Source: Fusarium oxysporum f. sp. lycopersici 4287
Lineage: Eukaryota > Ascomycota > Sordariomycetes > Hypocreales > Nectriaceae
Length of the DNA: 64,000 nucleotides
NCBI RefSeq assembly: GCF_000149955.1
Contig: NC_030988.1
Coordinates: 3,316,040-3,380,039 of the forward strand
Direction: 5' to 3'
Below the pieces are notes generated by a model. That model did no database searches and was not told the DNA's origin. It saw only the letters and a list, made by a program, of their open reading frames with translations. The translations under genes and the position numbers were made by a program. This document shows positions 40,401 to 51,800 of this stretch, piece after piece. Each line of letters starts with the position of its first letter. The first letter of the stretch is position 1.

Positions 40401-41243
40401 CAAGGGGGAAAGCCTTCCCTCACTCCAATGACCACGAAAGAACTTCTTCCGAACGAAGAGCGCGCATCAACAGCGTCAATACAGCAGTATCAACGCAAGA
40501 CCGGATCAGTGCTCTACCTGGCAGTAATCACTCGACCCGATATTGCCTTTGCTGTTTCTCGACTTTGTCGATTCAACATGAACCCGAGCGACGATCACCA
40601 TGAGGCCTTGGACCACCTATTCCGGTATCTGCAAAACACCAGGGCACTCGCGCTACAACTCGGCGGAACAGACACGTTTGATGTGTACAGTGACGCTTCC
40701 TTTGCCGACAACACAATCGATCGGAAGAGCTCGCAAGCCTACGTGATGAAGCTATTTGGAGGGATTATTGGATGGCGCGCCAACAAGCAGGACACCGTGA
40801 CTACCTCTACAACAGAGGCGGAGTTGCTGGCACTTGCGCAGGCTGCGAAGGAGTCCATGTTCATCTCCAGATTAATCACCGAGCTCGGCGTAACTCTCGA
40901 TAACTCAAGAATTACTATTCAGTGCGATAACGCGCAGACCATTCGGCTTATTAATGCCGACGTGGCGCTCCTGCAGACCAAACTTCGACACGTCGACATC
41001 CATAACCACTGGCTACGCCAGGAAGCACTCGCTAACCGGATCTCGGTCCGGCATACTCCCACCACCGAGATGATTGCGGACGGCCTCACGAAGGCATTAC
41101 CCGCTCAGCAGTTCCAGAAGTTCGTCACACAGGTTGGCCTAGTGGATATCAAGGACAGGATTCAAGAGAGAAGGACCAAGGAACTCACTGCGGATGACTT
41201 TGTCAGAACAGAGGAACATCTCGATGGAGGAAAAGCCGAATAA
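37404..41243 (+). CDS. Copia Pol polyprotein, 1279 aa: protease, integrase, reverse transcriptase, RNase H
   Basis: Domains in order. Aspartic protease: HSAILDSGSTIHIFNE (about residue 30). GAG pre-integrase: FWHLRLGHPGPEALKHL with CDACGMAKVKRQVRR. Integrase core: LTIDFHDMSG, VIECDNE, YAQSQNGGAERSGG (D, D, E) near residues 240-345. Reverse transcriptase: LLQYDVVNAFVNAEL, LYGLRQSPLLW and the catalytic FFYVDDLIV (YVDD). RNase H: DVYSDASFADN, DRKSSQAYV, TTSTTEAELLALAQAAKE and LRHVDIHNHWLR. All are intact. First in-frame ATG is 37404, 12 nt after the Gag TGA; an internal start or readthrough must supply Pol. Confidence 0.95.
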   Translation: MAHVKASYLVMHNFIAAFNCAPYPLRHSAILDSGSTIHIFNEVCRFLNYRPAPSGDFVYAGESPVAIHGYGNVDIRVRGPQGPSLLRLQDVAHCINFACNIVSYRQLRKRGYYWDTKGNSNQIRRKDDSILCTLTDHFDQYVLEYIDKSTTAAAFLAKRKQYDSWTKRPPRSGDETFWHLRLGHPGPEALKHLVGQSRGVKIRGISTVECDACGMAKVKRQVRRQRRVPPEKAGIRLTIDFHDMSGDPGYTSAMLVTDRYSGYIWDYYLPDRTAPTLIGALEHLLRTLERQLQCRPEVIECDNEIPDSHQVSDFLSIKNGMRLEPSAPYAQSQNGGAERSGGVIKEKARAMRIGAKLPSFLWVEIWRAAVYLYNRTPKYIYNWKTPYERFYTYFAFRDGVVVTERKPDQTHLRVYGCKAFAMTTDALKKKNRRQRLNPRGWIGYLVGYNSTNIYRVWNPLTNKVISTRDVIFNEKETFSGDVQHLKDDLKELNEEELIQHLTDAEVPQGSSINLDASTQEEDEELSALPEGLAFEREAASYPHRGFERDPTITQGETGRTLVVGDRNREEPDGTDHPYTTARFTPYLTPETCPLRPAALLVATIREPPVRKEGENPPQLRAAKMVHVPPSAGTSPGRDGANGAPRVISTPSSYWEAAFNAGRLASVKGTWNGKVVSKRKLEKQASSASCHPDSGEPQFTGSRGESTKLMDSPNRKTQSAKLTDLGDGQRRIHRRDMPILPKRHKDLKNHPLGDLFREAEKTHLESHKEMRSWREVQREEAAGKELLDCMWVYVYKFDKHGWFTKCKARLVVRGDQQVKSTHEDTYASTLAGRSFRTLMAIAARFDLELLQYDVVNAFVNAELKQDVYMRMPGGYRKPGLVLKLQKALYGLRQSPLLWQKELTTTLTNIGFKSVPHEPCCLSKGGILIFFYVDDLIVAYEKTNQKSVEWTIGKLREKYQLSGGDTLQWFLGIEIIRERNQRLIWLSQSSFVDKITSHFRIQGGKPSLTPMTTKELLPNEERASTASIQQYQRKTGSVLYLAVITRPDIAFAVSRLCRFNMNPSDDHHEALDHLFRYLQNTRALALQLGGTDTFDVYSDASFADNTIDRKSSQAYVMKLFGGIIGWRANKQDTVTTSTTEAELLALAQAAKESMFISRLITELGVTLDNSRITIQCDNAQTIRLINADVALLQTKLRHVDIHNHWLRQEALANRISVRHTPTTEMIADGLTKALPAQQFQKFVTQVGLVDIKDRIQERRTKELTADDFVRTEEHLDGGKAE

Positions 41244-41322
41244 GGGATCGGAAGGATGGCCAACCTGACAATAGGAATACGGACTGCACAGACTGAACCA
41301 CGATGGCCAGTCTGGGGGGGTG

Positions 41323-41474
41323 TGTTGAACAGGTGCTGGGGCCTCACGTGCAAGCAGGGATACATTAAGATTACAGCCGAAATGGTAAAACCTCTAAGGG
41401 GTAGATTTCAACAGAACACAACATGAATACACACCAATTCACATCAATGAACCGAATACACGTAATGTCTAACA
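41323..41474 (+). repeat. 3' LTR of the Copia element
   Basis: Identical by eye to the 5' LTR; should hold the polyadenylation signals. Confidence 0.9.
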
Positions 41475-41732
41475 GTTCAATGGTTGTATTGTACTAAAGC
41501 TTGAAGAAGGGAAGCGTCAAATATTGGGATGAAAATATGTTGTCAATTCCCCCCCCCCCTTTTGTTATGGTTGGGTTAGAACCCCATTTCTATCTGTTTA
41601 GTAATGACCTATCTGAGGGGTTGTTACAGTGCTGAGACAGCTCTCCAACCGGTAGCTCGGTCTTCCGGTTAGCCGGTCTTATCTTCACCAGTATTCAACA
41701 GTTTCCATATATGATAGGAACAGAAATCTCCA

Positions 41733-44346
41733 TTACCCTGCTTGACTGCCAGCGTCACTAAGCAGTAAGGGTCTGCGTGAGGGACCTCGTTCGTCTTCAT
41801 CATCTACCAGACGTTCGCTTGGTAACTCAATGGCGCGGTCAATCTCATACGGCAAGCCGCGATGACGACCTCGAATCATCATAGCGCATATGACAAGCTT
41901 GCCGTAAACAGAGAATGTGCCAGAGAAAGATGTCTGAACAGCCGGGTGACCAAGACTTAAGCCGACGTTACAGCTGAGACATGAATTTAGACCTTGAAAA
42001 GATGAGCCAAGTCAAAGTACTTACTATGCAGAGGTAACTTCGAAAAATACAGGAAAAACAGAAAACTCCTATCGAACTGATCAGTTTGCAATTCTCAGAC
42101 AGGATGTACAACAAACAAATAGGTTCGGTACTAACAGGCTGTGAGGTATCCATGATCTTTTCCGACTCAGCTATACATATAAGAAAGATCCCCAAAAAGA
42201 TATACCACAGGTCGAAACTTAGCTGATTTCGCATGTGCGAAACAAGGTACTTTCGCCCTGTACTCTCGTCCGGATTCACTTGTTCAGGAGCATAGGTCCC
42301 TAGAGAGCGTTCTTCGTACGTATTGGAGGCACGAATGGTCAAAGCAATGGGGTAAACAGAGATGTACATCATCACCAACAAGCTGAATTGTGCTGCTGGG
42401 TTGAGTTTCGAAAGATCAAAAGTAGACGTTCCTGTATGGCGCGATGAAGCAGCTTGGAAAATAGCAGCTAAGATCCGCCGGGCGAGAGGTAGTTCCGTGA
42501 CGGACGGGTTGTCAAGATCCAAGACGATGAGTAGCAGTACATCAAAGAAGTTGATGAATAGAAGTATGCCAAGCAGGATCCAGGTTGGGCGACTTGGGAA
42601 CAGGAGCATACAGCATCTGCGTGGGTGTTCAAGAAGGAATGCTAGTGGTCCTCGTAGGGCCGAGTTCTTAGGCACAAGCTTGTAAAACGTCCAGATGATA
42701 AGTCGTAAAAAGATGGGATAGAAGTTATATCCGGCGTAAGCAAGGAAAGTCATGATTATCATAGGGAACGTAGCATCGCGGAAGTGGGCCATGGAATCCG
42801 GTGTTAAAGTGAAACCGAGATTGTTCGCCATGGTTTGTGCGGAATAGAAGGCCCTTATATCAGGAAGTCAGAAGGATAACATAGAATCAAGTACGGCCAT
42901 AGGGTAGAAACTCACCACCATATCTTATTCTGACCGACCTCGTCGAGGTAGTCGGTATACTTGGCAGGGGCATGCTGAATCCATGGTATGAGACAGATAA
43001 CTCCTAGGATATGCAGAGCCAAGAAGTATCCTTGCAACGAGTCAGGTTCGGTTCCTCACTGCGAAGGTCATGGGTCATGAGGAAGCATCGACTAGCGAGC
43101 TATACGACTTACCCATAGAAATCCAAAAGAGCAGCTTTAGGCTGCGGTACTCCATGCCTCCCAGGGTTTCTCGTTCTTCCACAGTCAGTCCATGAAATTG
43201 CGAGTTCCTCCCAATAGTGACTCGGGAAGACAGCTGAGGTAGATCTGATACATGAGTGTAGGGTGCTCGAGGTCGAGAGGCGTCACGGCGGCCTCTGTTC
43301 AAACCTCGACTACGGCTTCGTGTCTGGCCTAAAACAAAGACAGACGATGTGACACGCTCTATCGACGCGGTATGCTCTAGACCAAAGTGATCACGAACGC
43401 GCGGGCGAGAGTCTGGACTTGCTCTGGTAGTCATTCGTGCGGCAGACCTTGAGTTTGTTTCCTCTCTTGTACCAACTCGAGTGGCTGATAAGGTATCATG
43501 AGGTATTGACATGAGTGCCGTATCATTTTCCAGATGTCCGGTAGATTCAGGTCGGCTTTGTCGGGTTCTGGAAAACGAGCGCTCTAAACAATGTTACTTT
43601 GGGTTCGGTTGGGTGAGTAAGTGTCTTACTGCGATGACGGCCCCTGAGGGGCGGAGCGTATATGGTTGTGGCGTCCGTCCGATGGTCAGGAAGCGTGTGG
43701 CTAAAAGCGATACGACGACCCTGCTCTACATCTGCATGTTGTTCTGGCACAAGGTCATCGCATTGGTCATCTCTCAAGGATTCTCTTGGCTCCGTCGTGG
43801 AAGATCGGGAGGGCAGAGAAGGATCTGCGGTTGTGGAACCCAGTTGACCAATATGAAGACAGTCATGAGTGGCTGGTACACTGGGATTTTTTATTTGTGC
43901 GGAACGGGCTTTCGAGCGGATCAGGTGCGGTGCTATGCGTGCATCAGCATCGTCAACCATATGTCATGGGCGATGATAGCAGTACCAACTTGCTCGAGAC
44001 GCCGTTCAAACCAGTGGAGACGGACGACGACAACCACAATGTTAATAACAGCCATATGGCTGATGGTGGGAATGATGTAGATGACAAGTTGTTGGTAAGT
44101 CTTCAAGTCTTTGACATCAACCGGATTCAGGCCTGACTCAGTACATGCACTGATGCCGAAGAACAAGGCATCTATAACATCGATGTTACCATAGGGCGCT
44201 ATCACTGTGAAAGCGACTAGGCCGGCGGCAAGAATGTAAACATCTAAAAATCGTAATTAGCTCGCAGGAGCTTGCATGCAGCGCTTTACAGAGTTTGGTC
44301 AAAACCCACAATGCAGAGTAAAAAAATTTATGAAAGGTTTTCCCAT
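41733..44346 (-). CDS. TRK-type potassium transporter (TRK2 copy)
   Basis: Exon 1 (44346-44310) reads MGKPFINFFTLH; exon 2 starts at 44243 and has YVYILAAGLVAFTVIAPYG and the first pore loop DALFFGISACTESGLNPVDV. Unlike TRK1 there is no intron after that loop. The long linker (about 43960-43300) diverges strongly from TRK1 and probably contains introns. The conserved block RVTIGRNSQFHGLT, LGGMEYRSLKLL returns, then FRDATFPMIIMTFLAYAGY, pore loop QAASSRHTGTSTFDL, and, after two introns, YGNVGLSLGHPAV and a tail ending SDAGSQAG (stop 41733). Imports K+ at the plasma membrane. No disabling change seen, but the exon near 42100-42000 needs transcript support. Directly followed on the same strand by HAK upstream. 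Confidence 0.85.
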
Positions 44347-45240
44347 TGTAAAAAACAAATTATGTAGCAGAACTAGTATTTTAAAGCGGGGGTGGGCTGC
44401 TGTTGACTGCAAATATCTGAGAGAGTAAATAGTACCAGGCAAAATTTGCGACGAAACACATTGGGAGTGCTGTGAGTGATATTTATAAGCGTTTTTCTCC
44501 TAATTTTGGCGCACGGCAGGGCTCATGAAAGTGGTTAGTGGGTATTGTTGACTAGTTTCTCGGCACGTGGCTTAGCATTTCTGCATAAACTGGGGGCTAC
44601 CTACAAGCCAAGGCGAATAATCAAGGGAGTAACTTTACAAAGTGCTGTGCAATAAGACAGAACAATCTAGAAGAGTGATCCGCTCAGTTGAGCATAGATC
44701 ATAGATTTGGTCCTCCGGAAAGTCGATTAATACTTGTGAAGTTTTTTTAAAGAGGAAAACTGTCTTAGCTCTTCAATAAAGAAACATGTGCACTGCACCA
44801 ATTCATGGCGAAATACTGAGTTAGATATGGTATATCAGTTACATCTCCTACCCCCTTCGACAACAATCATGTAAAGTCGCAGTCGAACAGAGAGTCCAAG
44901 AGCTACAGGATTTGTGACCACAAACTACTCTTCGGGCCTGAATGAATCGGGTTGTTCAACATCTGAATCCACCCCAACGTTCGGGTCTTGCCAACGAAGG
45001 AATAGCTTCAAATCCAAGTTAGTGGGCTTTGAAACATGCTCTGGAAAACCTTCGGGCCTATTTGATCAGATTTGAGATAGGAGGACTGGATATGAAGTGT
45101 TAAAATGAGTCCGGCATCCGATCATCAGTTGTAGAGTGAAAGTACGCAGAGCATTTGACGGCTGATTTCCAATAGACAATGACGTAATCCTCACCCGGTC
45201 CCTCCTATCTAATGTTATTTGGGGAAGAAACGTTATGATT
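44347..45240. other. Spacer between TRK2 start and HAK stop
   Basis: No ORF of note. Holds the TRK2 promoter and HAK 3' untranslated region. Confidence 0.5.
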
Positions 45241-47700
45241 TCAGATCTCTTTTATGAATCCCACCTCGACGAGGCTCTCGGGATCGATATCCAGGTTAGC
45301 CAACCTTCCATTGAAATTTTCTCGAATCCATAAATAGACTCCCAAAGCCCCACGGCGCATAAGACATTTAATGCAATTACCATCCTTCTTTTGAACTCGC
45401 AGAATTTGTTTGCCGATTAGGTATACCGTCTGAGTATCTTCCGCAGCACGAAGTGATTCAAGCTCTTGTCGTATGTCTGAGGGTAACTCGTCTTCGCTAG
45501 GTTCAAAGGAATCTCTCATGATAAACACCATAAGCTCTCCAATAACTATACGGGTAAGGTTGGATGTAAGAACATCGTCCATATAACCATGCCGCAGAAC
45601 AATATGGTAGCAGGACGGGATGTTAGAATTAACACGGGCGATGACGAATCGTTGGTCGGCCGGGATAGTAGGCTGCGAAAGTGATCGCATATGAAAGAAA
45701 ATGACGACTTGAGGCCTAGTACGGAATTTGTGGACAAAGTGTGTAAAAACCTCCGGAATATGGTCACTGGGACCACCAACTTTGTCGAAGAAAATCCCTA
45801 GGCCTGGGGCGAAAAGGATGTTGTCGTAGGCAAGTTGGCATGCTGAGCTGTTGTCGCGGATATCTCTGGAACTAGCCCTTGAGGTATTATGGGACGAGTT
45901 CTGGGATATGGGGCGTTCGGGGGGGGTTATTCGATCCTGACATTCTGCCGCCCATTGTTGCTCTTTGCCCCATCTCCATAACGATAACAAAGCAGAGAGT
46001 AAGAAAGATAAAACTAGAGCCAACCAAGCTCCTTGTGGCACCTTACTTAACGCTGCACTTAGGTAAACACCATCAAGCAAGATGAAAACGAGGAAGATCA
46101 GCAATACAACCAGCAGATGAACACGCCATATGATAAGCGCAACAAGCGAAACCATGCATGTTGTGAGAAAACAAACGGTTATGGCGCAAGTGCCATATGC
46201 ATAGCCAAGGCTAGTTGTCTTGCATTGCTGCATGTTAGAATTGCACTATTTGATAGAATGGTATGAGATACTTACATTGTTATAAATGGCTGTGACTACC
46301 ACGGTACCAATCATTAACAACCAATTCGCAAAGGGCATATAAACATGACCACGAAAGCGGCGGCTCGTATATATAATCTTGATGTGCGGAAAATAACTTA
46401 GTCTTATCAGTTGCGAGATGAGCTGGAATGAACTCGTAATCATAGCCTGGCTGGCTACAATTGCAGCCAAAACAGCAATTACAACACTAAAATAAAGTGT
46501 TGGTCTTGGGACAGTATAGAAGAATGGATTCGTAAAGGCTATCCCAGTCTCGTCGAAAGAGATATAGGCTGCCTGGCCAGCATAGGCTAGAAGCAAGCTT
46601 GGATAGGCGATAAGCAACCAAGATAGTTGAATGGCACGCTTGCCGAAGGCTCCGAGAGCAGCAAAGAGTGACTCAACGCCGGTGATTGCGAGAAGGAGAC
46701 CGCTAAGGGACTTCCAGCCACTTGAGCCATACAAGTAAGCAAAGGCAAAATATGGGCTAAATGCTTTGAGTACGGTGTGGTCGTATTCTATAAGGTTATA
46801 AATCCCGACACCAAGGTTAAAGAGGAGCCAGATCAGGACAATGGGCGCGAAGAAAGTGCCAATCTTGGATGTACCGAGAGGCTGCAGTAGGAAGAGTAGA
46901 ATAAGTATACTGCAAGTGACGCCGACAATGGCAGGCCTGCCGAGCTCAGGACTCACCACCTGGATACCTTGTACTGCACCGAGGACGGACTGAGCTGGGG
47001 CCAGGACACTATCGGCCAAGGTCATCGACACCCCCATTATTCCAATGAGCTTCAAGCCTATCTTTGCACCTCTACTTGTTTCGATGAAGTTTCGCAAGCA
47101 TCTCCCCGCACGAGACAACTCGGTATCTGTTCTGCGGTCAAGGCCGTCAATGAGGCTTCTAGGGCCATTAGGATCCGTCCGCACAATGCTAGCATGTCGA
47201 GCGAGTAGGGTATAGACAGCAAACGTGCCGCCTTGGCCGCCATCATTGGCCGAGAGCACGATGAAGCAGTACTTGATGGTAACGATAATTGTGAGTGACC
47301 AAATGATGATGGACAGGGCGCCAACTAGATCATGCCATGTTGGCTGCTGGGCAAACGTCGAGCTGAAGACGTAGAGGGGGCTCGTGCCGATGTAGCCATA
47401 CACGACGCCAGTACTCTGCCAGGCGAGCCAGAGCAAAACAAGACTGCTGTAGGTCTTTTCCCCACGTGATTTACCAGTCAGAACGAGATTTATGGGACAC
47501 GCCACCATGTACTCAGGACAAAGTGTACATACCTGCTTGCCCTCACAATGTAGATCTTGGAGTTCGATGCGCTGGGCATTTTCCTGATCATGCAGGTTGC
47601 GTGCTTCGGGGTTTGTGGGCGCAGGAGGATCACTTGCTACAGCAGCCGCGTGGGCCCAGGCTGCTATCCTTTGGTTGCGCTCAGGATATAGCGGCCCCAT
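45241..47700 (-). CDS. HAK/KUP-type high-affinity potassium transporter
   Basis: Main exons: 47700-46276 (with a probable in-frame 78-nt intron at about 47533-47456, GTATGT to AAAAG) and 46227-45241. The protein has the family pattern: GVVYGYIGTSPLYVFSSTF in TM1, TIKYCFIVLSANDGGQGGTFAVYTLLARHA, ADSVLAPAQSVLGAVQGI, SGWKSLSGLLLAITGVESLFAALG, and a cytosolic tail with RFVIARV, YHIVLRHGYMDDVL and ESLVEVGFIKEI. About 12 membrane helices. HAK proteins take up K+ at low external concentration, coupled to H+ or Na+. Notable: the nearly invariant Asp of GDIGTSPLY is Tyr here (TAC). The frame is open upstream of 47700 to about 47870 without an ATG, so an upstream exon may exist. Confidence 0.88.
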
Positions 47701-48865
47701 TTCGATGGGGAGCAAGACCAGCTGCTTGAAAACCTTTGAAGGAGTTAAGTCACGGGCCAGACCCAGGGTTGATGTTTGATAGTCTAGCCATCGCTGAACA
47801 ACATATGGGATGGTGGATACTAGACAAGGTAAGGCAGTTCGCCTAGAGAAAAATAAGGGAAGGAAAATAATTCAACATACTTTTGTCTTTAACTTTGAAC
47901 ACTGTCATCTGTTAATAATTCTCCCGCTGCTACTGATTGGTTACTCTATCATTACTGTAATTCTCAACCACAAAAGGCTAGATTGTTCGGTTAGGTAAAG
48001 ATTGAAAGGAGCCGACCTTGCAAGGGTTATGGGAGGGTCGAGTTAGGTCTTGCTACAAGAAAAAGATAAAAAGAAGATAAGAGTAAAAGGGCATCAAGCC
48101 AGGGACTCTCGCTTAGCATCCCCGCTGCGACTTTAAAAGCCCTTTCTCTTCTCTCTCGCACGCCAAGGTTGAGCTTGTATCTTCGTTCAGATTATATCGC
48201 CGTAATAATAACGTTACGTTGTAAAGAATTGAGTCTAACCAATACTATAGAATAAGCATAAGGAGGCCGCTACAGTCTGGCTGGCATGGCAAGGCATCTC
48301 TTGGCCATACGTAATCCAATCTAGACAAGGATCCTCGCTCTGCACCTGCAAAAAATTTGTTAAGCCACTTACCCACCAGAGCTCTTGGCGAAGCGTAGTG
48401 TATGCGCACGGAGCAAGGAAAACTCTGCGATGATACTCTATACTGTATTCCCCACTGCTTGGCGACAATATGGCGGCGGTGTACGTCTGGGCGGGCTTGG
48501 CATGGCCGCTGGTGGATGCTTTGGATAGACTGTGACCAATGACGAGTTCTTAATAATAGCGTGCGGCCTGTGCGTCGTCATGTGTAATTTCACCAACCAT
48601 CTCTTCAAACCCGACTATTTACTGCCAAGCCGCCAAGAACAACTTCCAGTTCAACACCTAACCATGAACCGAACCAAACTCGCCTAGCACCTGGTCCAAA
48701 TTCCTCCCTCGCCGTCACTGTCGCCACTTACGTCACGCAGGAGTTAGCCCCTGACAACCCCCGCATATACTCTGGGTTTATTTACAGCCCTTGCTTCCTC
48801 CGGTTGCGGTTCTCATTTTTCTCTCTAACAGCTCTGTCATCTTTACAGAAATTGAGACCTTCACA
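47701..48865. promoter_or_regulatory. Shared divergent upstream region of HAK (-) and ENA (+)
   Basis: About 1.2 kb separates the two start regions. Divergent placement allows co-regulation. A pyrimidine-rich run and CACTTACGTCACGC lie within 150 bp upstream of the ENA start; TTACGTCA is a CRE/ATF-like octamer at about 48728-48735. In yeast, ENA1 is controlled by a CRE site, but function here is inference. The left part may hold 5' exon sequence of HAK. Confidence 0.4.
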
Positions 48866-51800
48866 ATGAATCAAAAACCAGGTGAAGAACCTGCCCACGT
48901 CTCGGGTCAGGCCAATTCGCCCATGTCGGCGCCGGCACATGCCCTCTCGTTTCGACAAGTCGCCGAGGAACTCAATGCCAATCTCGAGGATGGATTGACC
49001 ACCGAAGAAGCGAAGAGACGCCTCAGCCAGTATGGCTCGAATGAGTTCGGCGAACAAGAGGGCGTCCAGCCTCTCAAGATTCTTCTAGGCCAGGTTGCCA
49101 ATGCTTTGACTCTAGTGAGATGTCCCATTACCCCCCCTTTGACTTGAACGCATGACACCATTCATGTCGAGTTGAAGGTTTTTTTAGGCAATGGTAGAGT
49201 CGCTGATTTGGTGATGGGGTGAATTAGGTGCTTATTCTCGCTATGGCAGCATCACTCGGCATCCAGTCGTGGATTGAGGGTGGCGTAATTGCTGCCGTTA
49301 TCCTCCTGAACATCGTTGTTGGATTTCTTCAAGAATTTAAAGCGGCAAAGACCATGGACTCTCTCCGCTCACTTAGTTCGCCTACCGCCCATGCTGTCCG
49401 CAATGGAAACAACGAGGTTGTGGTTACAGCAGAGATCGTACCTGGTGATATGGTGGAGTTGAAAACAGGTGACACTATCCCTGCTGATATCCGCCTCGTT
49501 GAGGCTGTCAATTTTGAGACCAACGAAGCATTGCTCACCGGAGAGTCACTGCCCGTTCGAAAGGAAATCAACACTACGTTCCCTGATGACACCGGCCCTG
49601 GCGACCGTCTCAATGTTGCTTATAGCTCCTCAACAGTTACTAAAGGACGAGCTCGTGGAATTGTTTTTGCTACCGGAACTTACACTGAGATCGGCCAAAT
49701 CGCTGTTGCCCTTCGTGGCAAGTCCTCCCGCCGCCGCGAGCCCAAGAGAGATGCTGAGGGAAAGGCCTCGGCGGGCCGTTGGATGCAAGCCTGGACTCTG
49801 ACCTTCTCCGATGCTGTTGGGCGCTTTCTGGGTGTCAACGTTGGGACGCCCCTTCAACGCAAGCTCGCCAAGCTGGCCATCTTGCTGTTGGGAGTGGCTA
49901 TCGTCTGCGCTATTATTGTTCTGGGAGCCAACGAGTTCAACACTAAGAAGGAGGTCATCATCTATGCTGTTGCAACCGGTCTCTCCATGATTCCTGCTTC
50001 TCTTATCGTTGTGCTCACTATCACCATGGCCGCCGGCACTAAGCGTATGGTTCAGAGACATGTAATCGTGCGCAATCTGAAGAGCCTCGAAGCCCTAGGC
50101 GCGGTAACCAGTAAGTCATCCAAGGTGACCTTCCTGCCACTCTACTAACAGCCCAAGACATTTGTTCAGACAAGACAGGCACCTTGACCCAAGGCACCAT
50201 GATCGTCAAGAAGGCGTGGGTTCCTGGACGAGGCACATACTCCATCGGTGCCACCAACGAGCCCTTCAACCCTACCATGGGTGACCTAGGCCTCCAAGAA
50301 ACTCAGCCTAAGGATATCGACTTCCAAGCTGAGGACTCTGAAGGTGCCGTCATCAATCCTGAGCAGCTCGCGGCCCAAGACGGTGCCCTTCAAGCCTACC
50401 TCAACATCGCCTCGTTAGCCAATCTCGCCACTGTCCACCAAGTTGAGGGTGAATGGCATGGTCGTGGTGATCCTACCGAAATTGCTATTCAGGTTTTCGC
50501 CTCACGATTCAACTGGAACCGATGTCAACTTGCAAGTGGTGAGAAGCCTCGCTGGCGCGAAGTTGCCGAGTTTCCATTTGACTCTGATGTTAAGAAGATG
50601 TCCGTGATCTTCGAGGATAGTGAATCTCAGAAGCAATGGGTCTTTACTAAGGGTGCTGTTGAGCGTGTCTTGACCTCATGCCCTGTTTATGCTGTTGGCG
50701 ATGAGATCCGAGAACTGGGAGATGATGTCAAAGAGGACGTCCTTCGCAATATGGAATCACTCGCTCGCTTAGGTCTGAGAGTTCTTGCCCTGGCTAGCCG
50801 CACTGATATTCCCCACGTCACCGATAACGAAGCCGATCTGGACCGATCCCAGTTTGAGAATGATCTCATCTTTCGAGGATTGATTGGTCTTTATGACCCT
50901 CCTCGTCCTGAGTCCGCATCGTCGGTCAAGATGTGCCACCAGGCCGGAATCAGTGTTCATATGCTTACTGGTGACCATCCCGAAACTGCCCGAGCTATTG
51001 CCCTGGAGGTTGGCATTCTGCCTGAGAAGATTTCGCAGATCCCCAAGGACGTTGCCAAATCCATGGTCATGGCCGCATCTGAATTTGACAAGTTAACTGA
51101 TGCTGAGGTCGACAATCTTCCTCTACTGCCGCTTGTTGTTGCACGGTGCGCTCCCCAAACGAAGGTACGCATGATTGAGGCCCTGCACCGCCGTAAAGCT
51201 TTCGTTGCTATGACTGGTGATGGCGTCAACGACTCGCCAAGTCTAAAGCGGTCCGATGTTGGTATCGCGATGGGCTTGGCCGGATCAGATGTAGCCAAAG
51301 AGGCTTCCGACATCGTCCTCATGGATGATAACTTCGCATCGATTCTGAATGCTGTGGAAGAAGGTCGACGCATGTTTGATAATATCCAAAAGTTTATTCT
51401 CCATGTTCTTGCGGAGAATATCGCCCAGGCGTGCACTCTCCTTATTGGGCTAGCCTTCAAGGATCGCAATGGATTGTCTGTTTTTCCCTTGGCCCCAGTC
51501 GAAATTCTGTGGATTATCATGATCACTTCCGGTATGCCAGATATGGGCCTTGGCTTTGAGATTGCGGCACCTGATATCATGCAGCGCCCACCCCAGAATG
51601 TGAGTATTCGTTCTTGATATTCTATGTATGCACTTTGCTAACATCGCAATAGTTGAAACAAGGCGTTTTTACCCCAGAGCTACTCCTTGATATGGTAGTC
51701 TATGGCCTCTGGATGGCAGCCCTATGCCTAGCCTCATTTGTTCTGGTCCTCTACGGCTTTGGTCGTGGCGCCGATGATATCGGTGAGAACTGTAACAACA

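Larger units (their letters stand above)
35926..41474 (+). mobile_element. Complete Ty1/Copia retrotransposon
   Basis: Two 152-bp LTRs (35926-36077 and 41323-41474) read as identical by eye, starting TGTTGAACAG and ending GTCTAACA, flanked by GTTCA at 35921-35925 and 41475-41479. A G-rich polypurine tract (CTGGGGGGG) precedes the 3' LTR. Identical LTRs mean very recent insertion, and both long ORFs are open. Confidence 0.95.

Noticed and set aside
43511..44136. Plus-strand ORFs of 189 and 116 codons opposite TRK2
   Set aside because: The minus strand here carries the conserved TRK pore loop and linker; the plus frames are its shadows.
50957..51580. 207-codon minus-strand ORF inside ENA
   Set aside because: Shadow of the ENA catalytic domain; no independent motif.
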